Of a stretch of DNA of 64,000 nucleotides, positions 45,888 to 57,100 are shown one piece after another. Under the pieces are notes generated by a model that saw only the letters and a program-made list of their open reading frames with translations, had not been told where the DNA came from and made no database searches. The first letter of the stretch is position 1. Each line of letters starts with the position of its first letter. Source of the DNA: Chondrosia reniformis (Eukaryota; Porifera; Demospongiae; Chondrillida; Chondrillidae); assembly GCA_947172415.1 (NCBI GenBank), contig OX359199.1, positions 2,258,001-2,322,000 on the forward strand, read 5' to 3'. Both the position numbers and the translations under genes were made by a program.

Positions 45888-48800
45888 CTAAGAGAAGGTT
45901 AAGAGGCTGACAGGTAGATGTCCTGTGTCAGCATACTTCTTTAGGGATACACCACCACTTCCTCTGATAGCCAGCACAGTTATCCCACAGTGACCATGGC
46001 TGAACCGCAACCAAGCATTTGGTGGGAGCTGAAGAGCCCTAATGATGTACAATACAAACACTCTTAAGATAAGCTCACTTCACTTCTAAGAAACACATGA
46101 AAAACAAGCAGCTAGTCTAGTTATAGATGTAGAATGTAGAAACTGGCATACTATTAATAGGTTCCCATAGTAAATGTTTCCTCAAGGAGAGGCCTAAATG
46201 TGCTAGTGTCGTACCCATCCCCAACTTCTACAAGAATGGCTGATACCTTGGAAGGTTGCGTCTGGGGACTATCTGCATATTCCTTGGTGATAATTGCACA
46301 ATATCACATGATGGGCACATGTGACTTGCTTATTATTATGCACACATCTGCAATCTGATTGGAGTCTACAGATCACTGGACTCTGCCAAGAAAAATACAT
46401 ATAATCCCAAGATCCATCTTCCGTACCTTGGAAAATGGCGGCCAAAAGTTAGGGATGGGTACGAGACTATAAATGTGCATACCCTAGTAATAATAGACAC
46501 TTCTCTGGAATGCTGTACTACAACAGGATGCATATATAAAGTTAAGTACAGGTTTTCACAACTTTAAGTGAGAATGCAGTACAAAAATGTACTCAAAAAA
46601 CAACACATATTAGAAGGATTTCCCAAAGAGACTCTGACTAGGCTAGAAATGTAATATAATGGGTGCAGACAGAGTGGCTATGGGAGACTCTGGTTCCCAT
46701 CAAGCGAACTTCGGTTCCACCCATTAGCTCATTGCGCTGCTCAGGGGACATGAGAAAAATTGTTTCTATCAGACATACACATGTATGCATATACATAAGT
46801 ATATACAGATATACACAGAACACACCTGCACACAAAATATCGGATGACATTTGCATGGCAGACAACCACGTCATACGAGCTAGTTTCCTGATCAGCACTA
46901 GCACGGTAAAAATACTTGCGAAATGCAGCTTCTATGCGAGCTCCATCTTGAAAAAATTGCTGCTAAATAAAGTGATTAAAAAATAAATTTGCTTACACTT
47001 CAGACATGATTCTTCAAGATTACACAAATGGTAAACATGGTTTAGCATCACATGATCCTGGGTATCCATGGCTACACTTAAATTGTTTTCAGAAATTAGG
47101 TTAACGTATGGCTCCCTGTTCGTAACCTTGTATATACAGTGCAAGTTACAATATACTAAGGTAATCTAATATAATATAATATAATGTAATTAAATAATTC
47201 ATATGGCTCCAAGAAAGGACCTAGAAACAAAATGGGCACATCATCATATATATATATATATATATATAACTTGTACGGTATATATATATTTATTTCTGTC
47301 AACAAAATGGCGGACGCTCGGCTGGCTTTCGTTTTCTAGCTTAAAAATTAGCTTTTTCTTTCTTAGTGTCAAACATTGAACCAACTAAAGGATTTAGAAA
47401 CCATCTTTACTAATGTAAAGCTTGCAGGGCTATGGCCTTGAAATTGATGGCAATCAAACAACAACTGGATTCGGTTAACCGGAGAGCTAAGAACCAGCTA
47501 GTAGTTCAAATTTGGGGGTGCCAGGTGTCCCACAAGTTTTTTAAACTTTAAATACTTGTTAATCTAAAAAGGAGCACAAGGAACTCAAACTACAAGATGA
47601 AAGTGTCCTACTGACTGACAGTATTATATTGTATATTATTATTGTGTGTATGTGTTTCTTTATACAGTCAACTCCACTAATAACGAACTCACTCATAAAG
47701 AACTGAAAGAAAGGTCTTAGAGCAGTAGACTATACATACTCACAACTATACCAATGTGCTAGAAGGCCTTTTCGGAGAATACCACTCCTCATCAGTAGCA
47801 CTGAGTATTCTGGAATCGCTAAGTTACCAAATACCCAGTCACGTGAACCAGACCCCTAAAAGGTTCGAAGAACTGTCAGGGGTCTGGTTCACGTTCACAA
47901 GGTTAGATGCCGTCATGGCTCCTTTTTCAATTTGGCATTACAGGGATGCAATTCGCGCGCTTACGTATTGTATTTGCAATTGACTCAGCTCAGGCTGGCC
48001 CCATGATGATTAGCATCTGCATGCCTAGTAATATTAAATTATGTATGTATATGGAACATGTATATATTTGCATGTACATCATGAAGAAAACAAGTATTTC
48101 GGGTCTAAAAACTTGTGGGGCTACCATCCCTGCACTCAAACTACTTGGCCACATCATTGGGCTTTAATATATATGTTCATAATCTTAACGATTGAGGACG
48201 CTTAAGTGTCCTAAAAATTATAAATAACGATGGAAAAGCTTCATTAACTAAAGCTTCCTGAATGCCGCCATTTGCAAAACGATGTATTGACGTATAAATT
48301 AAGTGTTATAATAGTTGTGTATGAACCCGTATTATATCTTTCCGTAACATGAAGCCATACAATGGAATCGGCAAATGAAACAATATAAAAAGATAAAAAA
48401 AATCAATTTCGGGCAAACCCTGAACAGCTGGTTATGACCAATAATACTCTACCACTGAGATACAATAGGTATAGCAACATACATACCATCCAAGCCTCTT
48501 TTTTAATCAGCAGTACAAACAAACTAACTGGTCATTTTTTATATGACTGGTAAATAGATTAAAAGCCAGGTCAAGCTGACCATCAGAACCCAAAACCCTA
48601 TGTACATAAGTACTATTGTAATCACAATACACAAACCAAATTGAAACAGACCATACCACAACTCACACACAATCACAGTTCAGGTTATACCAGGATTCTA
48701 AGTAATGTACTAAAGTACACTCAAAAGGAAAGACATACATGCTTCTTAACTGGCCAATCCCTGCTAGCTGGGGGGTCAGGTGGATAAGGAGCACCTTCAG

Positions 48801-49254
48801 CAAAGAGAGGATCCGTCACTAGTGGAACATCAGGCATGTATTGCTTAATTATCTGTGCAGTCTCCTGTGATCTCTTCATGCTGGATTGATAAAGAGTAAC
48901 GTTGCTCCAGTCTGCCTTCAAGTCCTTCAATCTTTGTCCAGTTACATCTGCCTGTTGTCTTCCCTTTTCAGTTAGATAGCGCTCGTCGTCAACTTCTCCT
49001 TTCAAGTTGTACTGACCATGGCGTATTAGTACAATGTATCTTGTGGCTTTCGGCTTCTTGTGTTCTTCTTTAGGATCCAATTTGTCATAATTTCGAAAAT
49101 CCCAGTTATCGTCCCAAACCTTGGGAGGAGTGACATTTTCAACAGTAGATTTCAATAAAACTTGACGTTTTCTTGACAAATTTTCTTTCAAATAATAGCT
49201 GGCGACAAATAACGTACTACAAGACACTCCCATGCACAACCAAGGCGACGCCAT
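45888..49254 (-). CDS. PGAM5: Mitochondrial serine/threonine phosphatase PGAM5
   Basis: Three exons join in frame to 266 residues: 49254-48739, 46959-46826 and 46038-45888 (TAG). PGAM5 is a phosphoglycerate-mutase-fold protein phosphatase anchored in mitochondrial membranes; in animals it links to mitophagy, necroptosis-type death and ASK1 signalling. Visible: an N-terminal hydrophobic anchor ([15 protein letters not shown]) and the multimerisation-type WDxNWD motif (VWDDNWDFR). Next come the catalytic [30 protein letters not shown], and the second histidine in [14 protein letters not shown]. The C-terminus reads [20 protein letters not shown], then ADTGHLP. Length is close to human (289). 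The acceptor of exon 2 could be 46959 or 46962 (NAGNAG), changing one residue. Confidence 0.9.
47126..47210 (+). repeat. Dispersed repeat, copy 2
   Basis: Same orientation and order of blocks as 17056-17155 (ATACAGTGCAAGTTACAATA through TTCATATGGCTCC). It lies in the PGAM5 first intron. Confidence 0.6.
47667..47715 (+). mobile_element. Solo Tigger-type terminus
   Basis: CAGTCAACTCCACTAATAACG, followed by a second AAAGAACTGAAAG segment, resembles the terminus of the MITE at 28000. No opposite end was found nearby. It sits in the PGAM5 intron. Confidence 0.4.
48405..48490 (-). mobile_element. tRNA-derived SINE-like head
   Basis: On the minus strand, TGTATCTCAGTGGTAGAGTA is an A-box-like tRNA segment followed by AACCAGCTG and CAGGGTTTGCCC in B-box position. 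It shares CATAACCAGCTGT with the copy at 41310, so both belong to one family. Confidence 0.55.
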
Positions 49255-51161
49255 TTCCTCATTACATGCTAAAAGTTGCAGTTGGCATACTCAGGTTGGT
49301 CGAAAAAACATGGCCGCCCTATTCAGATCCACAACGATAGATATCGATTCGATTTTCGGTTAACTATTTGCAGTCGATATGCTACATTCACCCATTCCTA
49401 AATTCACTTTTTGGAACGCCCCTTTTTCAGAAAAAGTTTCAAGTTTTAGTAGTACATAATATAGTGGACCAAAGATTTATTGAGTCTAGAAAGAGATTGG
49501 TTAAGATGTCCAGATGGACAGGTTAAGAGGAATTATAAGAGATTATCTACTACAGCTAGGAATAAGTATAAGAGTGCTGTTAGAAAAGAAAAATCTACAT
49601 TTAGCTATAGGAGGCAGGTTCAATCAGAAAATTATCTTAAAAAATACCCTAGACAATTTTGGAGGAGAATAAACAAAAACAAAAGAACTAACTCAGGAAT
49701 TAATATGGCAATAATATTGCTACTAGTAGGTTGGAGATAATAAATTATTTAGCAGAACATTTTATTGAATTCATCATTGAGTATTAACAGAGAAACGGGT
49801 CTGTGTAAGAGCAATGAAGGTTGGGTGGGTAATTCTATTGAAACTCAAGAAACTTTTCCAGACTGTCTAGATGAAAAATAATTAATATATATGTCATACA
49901 ATGTCCCTTGTATATACATACAGTAGTTAGACCATATATTGATGATCCCTTCAATAAGTAGGATTTCAGTACTTGGTGCATTGAATAACTCCATCCATGC
50001 AGCGACAATAACTTCAGTCATATATGATCTATATGGCCACATTAGATACAAGATAAAAATATGAAATTAGAAATAGAAATGGTAGTGCTTTAAACAGTCT
50101 CTAGCATATCTGAAAATAAGGAACAAAACAAGAAAGGAATCATGTGACAAGCTTATTAAAGGTTAACCATACCTAAGTGGCTTATACCGAAATTTAGTGA
50201 CTTAACCATACACATCGATCTCTTCTATGCAATTGAATTGAGTTAAACTGACATTTCCTATTTTTATTTTTATAGGGTTACAGAATAGCTTGTAAAAAAA
50301 TTAATTAATAATGCTACTATAACTTAGTCAACTTAGTCCCTGCAAAACATCTATAGGAATTCCATAACTGGCCATGGCCATGGGCGCACAGTATATGTGG
50401 GAGATTATACGTATATATACACATCGTAGTTACACATACTGTATATACTAGCCTATTCAGTTTTCACTCTTCATTGAAATATATTATCTTAAGATCTCAG
50501 ACCATTGCTTTAATATTACTTGTCAGATTGCCTTTGTTTTAGTATATACTTATATTATGTATTCAACTAATACAGTGTATATACGTATAGTGCTTGTCAG
50601 ATTTGTATAGTGTTTGTATTCTCTCAACTATTCTGCCTGCTAAAGGGAAAGGCAAAAATGGTCCGTCTCCAAAAAACTGCATGCTTGTCATATGATGCCT
50701 GTTTATATAGACATAACTGTATCGGGCTAACAACTCTAAATTTTACCTTGCCAAGCCCATTCTTTATGTATGTTAGCTTGTGACCTAGACTATATTTGTA
50801 CGTATATGGTACGTATCTGCTTGCTAAATAATGCAATGGTCTCAAATAATGTAAGCTGGCAACACTTGGTAGCTTACAATATGGCTCCATTGGTTTCACC
50901 CAAGATTGAAGCTAAACAGTCATCCAGCTCAATGCAGTCAATTGTGTCTGCCATAAATATTCTAACAGATTCAAGAAGCTGTGAAAAACCTACTATTAAT
51001 ACGCCATTGAAGAAATGATAATAATTGCAAATAATTGCATAGCCAAGTATAAATAATGTGCTACAAACCAATAACTAGAATGCCTCAAAAATCAAAGTTG
51101 TCATATGAAAAGCAAAGGCTTTCCTCCTAAACAAAAGTACTTTGAGATAGAATTTCCAGGT
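49255..51161. other. Intergenic between PGAM5 and HSP60
   Basis: It contains sequence related to foldback-element arms (about 49290-49400, GGCCGCCCTAT and TATTTGCAGTCG) and a LINE fragment (49480-49740, listed). Several frames of 65-91 codons at 50.6-51.1 kb have no family resemblance. Confidence 0.5.
49480..49740 (+). pseudogene. LINE ORF2 linker fragment (between endonuclease and reverse transcriptase)
   Basis: The frame includes ARNKYKSAVRKEKSTFSYRR, then YPRQFWRRINKNKR. This is typical of the region upstream of reverse transcriptase in non-LTR retrotransposons (basic, with the FWRxI motif). It stops at 49740 without RT. Confidence 0.5.
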
Positions 51162-54100
51162 CTACATCATTCCATCCATACCTCCCATACCTCCCATACC
51201 TCCTCCTGGGGGCATTGGTGGGCGTGGCTCTGGGATGGTGGTAATGACTACTTCTGATGTAATCAGTAAACTAGCAACTCCAGCAGCATCAACTAACGCA
51301 GTTCTAACCACCTTTGTGGGATCAATAATACCTAACAAGAATGGAGAGATTTGGTGATTAAAAGTGTAGGTGATTATGAAAAGAAAATGACAGCGTTACT
51401 AGAAACAGGAATGACAAAAGAGAATAAAGTGACAATGGGAATAGAAAGATGGAGTACATGAAAAATCTAAGATACCATTTTCCTACATGCTATGCCTATT
51501 CTGTAAAAGAGCCTATAGGGGAACTAAACCTGAAGAGAGCTTTGGATGAAGATACAGGAGTCTTTTCTTTCTTCTTTTCCCTTCTTTCATCTTCTTCTCC
51601 AGTATATGTATGACATTGATGAAATGGGTAAGATTATAATGAATAGTAGAAATAAAAATAAAGTGAGATCTGGGGTTAACCTAGTAAGAAGGAAGCAAGT
51701 AAGAGGTACATCATTTCACTCATACCAGTTTTAATCATATCAACGTATTCATCCTTGAAGGCATCATAGCCATAAGCCAGGTCCTCCCCTCGCAAGACTT
51801 TCTCTACTACCAGGCTGGCATCTACTCCAGCATTTTTGGCTATCATCATGCAGGGTGTCTTTACAGCACGCTTTATAATATCCAAACCAATGGTCTCATC
51901 TGGAGTGCTTCCTAAAGTGGAAATAAAAAGGTATTACTTAGGCTGAATATAATTAGATACAATTCAAGTTCAAATTAATCTATGATCATTCTGAGGATTT
52001 CAAACTAAAAACACATCATTCTGTGGTAAATGCATAGTGGAATCCTTTAAAAGTAGACAACTCTATGAATATTACAACTGTAAGTATAAAGTGTACATAG
52101 TTATTAATGTAATAAAAATATCCTTGGCTTCAAAGGCCTTCTAGTAGAGATGGGAGAGTTGTTGAACTCCATTGGTCTACAGTATCTTGATTAATTGCAC
52201 TGCTTTCTCCACATAGCTGATTTCGAATGATCTTATTGTGAATCTTAAATCGACTTAACCAACCACTGCTATAGCTAAAGTTATCATGACCCAGGCCCTT
52301 TGTGAGCTCTTTTTTTGGCTTTTGCCTGTAAAATGCCACCGGATATGGGAACATCAAGAGCGCTTCCTCTATGTTGTTGACGTGGATGTTCTCAATCGTT
52401 TTGTAGAAGGCTCAAAGATAGACTACTCATAGGTGCCAATAATCCTTGTACAATTCTTAATGGTAGCTGATACAGTAGAGTTTACTATCCCAACCTTTTT
52501 GCTATTGCCCTCTTTATTCCTGATTGACCGGCACCCTTGTCCAAAGATTTAATAATTTCTTTCCTATCTTGAAGAGAAAATGCTTTCTTGCCTGCAGCCA
52601 TTATAGATTCTTCGATAAAATTTCACATGTCAATGACCTACCGGAGGCAGTTGGTGAGTGTAAGTCAATGCAGTACGCTGATGACACTACACTCTCTCTT
52701 GTTAGGGAGAACGCAAAGGATCTGGAGCATGGTCTGACTGAGGGTGCCGAGCTGAATGGGTGTGAAAGAATAAGCTGACTCTTAATGTGAAGAAGACTCA
52801 GCTACTGTTGCTAGGAAGAAAACGGAGAGAAGCAGATTTGAGCCGGGTGGAGGTGCGGATGGGGGAACAGGTGCTGCCCAGAAGTAGCAGTGTGAGATGC
52901 CTGGGGGTGTGGATTGATGATAAACTTACATGGAAGCACCACATCTCCAGGGTGCGTCAGAAGTGTTTCAAGGCCCTTACCAAGCTGAGGAGGTACAGGG
53001 AGGTTCTACCCACTACCTTGAAAAAAAAAGCTTTTTCAGGCTCTTGTATTACCACATGTAGACTATTGTGCAGTTGCTTGGCACGAATGTACTAAGGAAC
53101 TGCACGCAAAGGTGGAAAGGATCCTCAACTATGGCATGAGACTGATCTTATCCCAGCCACCCAGGACACCCAGTGGGGAAATGAGACGTACCTTGCATTG
53201 GATGCCCCTTGAAAGGCGGAGAGTAATGTTCCGCCTCATCCTCATACACAGATGTATGAATCAACTGGCTCCGGCCTACCTCACCGAGTCCGTACACAGG
53301 AATTGCTCCTTAGGCTATATTAGGACAAGGGGCTCCAACAATCCCCACCTCTTCCCAGTTCGATCTGAGTGGGGGAGGAGATCCTTTATATTTAGAGCAT
53401 CAGTGGAGTAGTCCAGTCTTCCTCCGGAGATCAGGAACATCAAGGCTGCATCATCATTCAAGAGCGCGTTGAAATCTTATCTGATGAACTAGTTTCTTTT
53501 TTTTTTCAAGACTTTCCATTGATATTCACAATTTACATTCAATTCTTATCAATTTTTTATCGGACTTATGCATTGCTCATCACTCATGCATGTGTATTAT
53601 TGTATTCTTGTTTCAGGACTCCCAGGTAGACCAGCCACATGAGCTGATGGGACCATCCTGTTTAAATTAAAATAACCTAACCCAACCTAACCTAACCAAA
53701 AGGAATTCCATCTGAATGTTGCTAGAGAACTGCTTTCATTTCATTCCTTGCGGAAATGATCATCTATGCCACTAACAGGGGCTGCACCATCCCTGAGATT
53801 TGCTGAAAAGCATTATCCAAGCAAGGCCAGGACACCAAGAATATGTAAATATTGCAGCAATAAAAACATAAAAACGCACCATCTTCTGCTCTAAATCCTG
53901 CTCATCGATGACACCTATCCATCTTTGCCCAACAAGTTGCTTCGAAAAGTATCATTCTGAGGAAAACTTCAGATAAACATAACTTTTACCGTTTTTTGAG
54001 ACGGCCATTTTTTATTTTATTAGCTCGCATTTTTCTGTTACTGACTCCAGATATTTATGATTTTTCGATCGATCTATTAATTAGCTGTAACCTCATTTAT

Positions 54101-57100
54101 ATAGAATATAACACTGTAATTTTACTACTTAAGCACTACGTACCTCTTTGACATTAGCTTGGAAAACCCTGCCATGCCTTTTCAAGCCCGTTTTCTACCA
54201 TACACCTCTTATATTTTTTTTTAAGCTGATACCTAACTCTTCCTCACTTCGTTCTCCTCTAGCCTGCTTACTCCAGGAGTATAGCTGATTATAAACAGAC
54301 ACCGAAGCTGTAAGAAGAATTTTTAAAGGCCAACATCTTGTATTTCTGAGCCCTGAAAGTGCTCTCTTGGCAATCCTGCTGTATGGGACATGGTCCGTTT
54401 GTCCATTTACATTCAAAAAATGAAGTTAGAAGTAGGGATGGCAATGTATCTAAACATAGAAGTGATGTGTGTGGTCAAGTTTCAGTATGCCACTTCTGCA
54501 TGGTTAGCCTTACCATATGACCACTATCTTGTTTGCTACTTTTTCCATTTGTGCCAATCACTGTTGTAGGCACTGCCATCCCTACTTCTAACTTCATTTT
54601 TTTCAATGTTTTCTTGTTAATAAATAGTACTTGTTAACATTTGTTTTTGAAAGTTTCTTGGCAAAAGTTCGAAATAAAGTAGCAGTTAAAAGAGAATAGA
54701 CAATATAACTGAGCTCTAAATTAAAAAATGGCTTCCGAAGAGTGTTAATTATATTTTCCACTGTTTTTTAACATTCAGTTTAGTAATCTATTACCATATA
54801 TGGCCACCAATTAGTTATTGGTAAATTAACCAAGAAGTAAGGACAGTTTAAACAAGAATTTGCCCCTAAGGCATCAGAACATTTTCCTCACTTAGGACAG
54901 GAAGTGGTGCTTGCATGAGGGGAACAGTCTGGCTATGTAAGACTAATATGTGTTCCTGTGCAATTATCCTAACACTTTAACTACAGTGGACTCTCCATTA
55001 ACGGACTCTCCCAGTAACGATCAGTCGCTTTACAACATCCTCCAAACGGTCACGGTTTCTCCTGCGCATGGTGTTACTACGTTTTAATCTCCCAAATGCG
55101 GACGCTCTCAATACCATCCAACGGATGCTTTAAAGTTCCCGATTGCAAACATACATACTAAATTCTTTCTATGAACGGACACAAAGAACCAGCAAATCAA
55201 TAAAAGTAACAGAAACATCTCAAACAACAAGCAGGCTAGTTTAAATGGGTCAAGTTCCTTTGCACGCTACACGTAACATTTTGGTACAGTTAATGTGTAG
55301 CAGCAAGGAACCTCCAGATCCAAACCCGCCCCACGATTAAATCGAGCACCAGTTATGGTTGCTGTGATGGTGTTAGAAATGGAGAAAATGTTGGAGCAAG
55401 ATTAGCAGGAACACTTCCGACTATCTTGCCGTCCAGGCAAACAACCACAGCGAATCTGTCCTTTGGATTTAATGGTTCGCGCTGCAGCTGAAGTACCTTC
55501 CCTTCAAAAGGTGTCCAAACAGCTTGGTAAACATGATGCCCTCTAACAAAAGAAAGAAGTTCAAACAAATCCAACAAAACTGGGGTAGCGGACATCTTTT
55601 ACCTACGTACTCGTTGGTGGCCATGAGTATGCGACAAATAACCGGATCTACGACCATGTGGTCTAGTTATCGCATGGATTATCCAAACTAGTTTAGATAA
55701 TCTATGGCTACTACCTTGAGCTCGAAGAAGCAGAGGAAACATTTAATGTTGCAAGAGAAAGTCGAAGTAATCTGCAAAGCTGAAGCGAATCCCAAGCTGT
55801 CACTCAGGGAATTAGGAGATTTGTACAGTTGTGGGAAAACACAAATTGCTGGAATCTTGAAAGCAAAGGCCGAGATTTTGGCCCTATACGAGGAGAATAG
55901 ATCAGATAGGCTTCAGCTGACAAGAAAGAGGGCTCACAAGTCGAAATTTGCGGATGTGAATGAGTCTCTATATGAATGGTATCTCCTGGCAGTCTCCAAA
56001 AACATTCATCCCGCTGGACCTCAGCTCAGTGAAAAGGCCAAGGAAATTGCAGTCAGGTTGGGGAAGACTGAGTTCAAAGCTTCAGATGGTTGGCTTGATA
56101 AATGGAAGAAACGTTTCAACATCAAAAGCAAAGCTGTGGTTGGTGAGTCTGGAGATGTCAGTTGTGCAACTGTCTCGTCATGGAAGGAAAGGCTGCCAGT
56201 GATCACAGCAGGATACAAGGCAGAGGATATCTACAATTTGGATGAAACTGGTTGCTTTTGGAGAACCCTACCAGAGCAAGGCTTCAGACAGCGTGGAAAG
56301 TGTTGCAAAGGTGGCAAGAAGTCAAATCAAAGGTTCACGGTAGCCTTGATAGCAAATGCTGCTGGAGGCAAGGAGAAACCAATCGTGATTTGGAAGTCCA
56401 AGAACCCAAGGTGCTTCAAAGGGATTGACAAAAAGAGCCTTCCAGTTACCTATTACAGTCAAAGGAATTCATGGATGACAGTGGATACTTTTATGGCCAT
56501 TCTGACAGCATGGAATCAGAAATTGCAAGCAAAAGGGCATTCGATTCTACTTCTCGCTGACAATGCAGGATGCCACCCAAGGGACTCTCACTGCCACTTT
56601 AGCAACATCAAGGTAGTTTACTTACCACCGAACACCACATCTGTAGCTCAGCCACTAGATTTGGGCATTATCTGGAATACAAAGGTGAACTACCGCAAGC
56701 ACCTTCTTAGGTATGTGTTGTCGAAGATTGAAGAATGCACTAGTGCAGCTGAAGTTGTGAAGTCGGTGGATGTGCTATCAGCAATACGGTGGGTAAGTAA
56801 AGCTTGGAAAGTAGGAGTAAAGAAGTAAAGGAGACAATTCAGAAATGTTTCAAAAAGGCTGGGATTATTGATGAAGACTTCAATCCGTTGACCCTTGTTG
56901 ATGATGTTGATCCATTTGCTGAAGCTGATGGCCAATTGCAGGATCTAATCACTCAGTCCATCCCCACAAGCGAATCTTGCTCTGTTGAAGAATACATTGA
57001 TGGGGAGTGCAGCCTTACAACATGCCAGGAGTTTGATGGTGAAACATGGGAAATCAATTTTCTGAATTCTATCACACCAGATAGGAATGGCGATAACGAA

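Noticed and set aside
50624..51071. Overlapping frames of 65-91 codons between PGAM5 and HSP60
   Set aside because: No domain pattern, no splice-compatible partners, and both strands are equally open; treated as chance.
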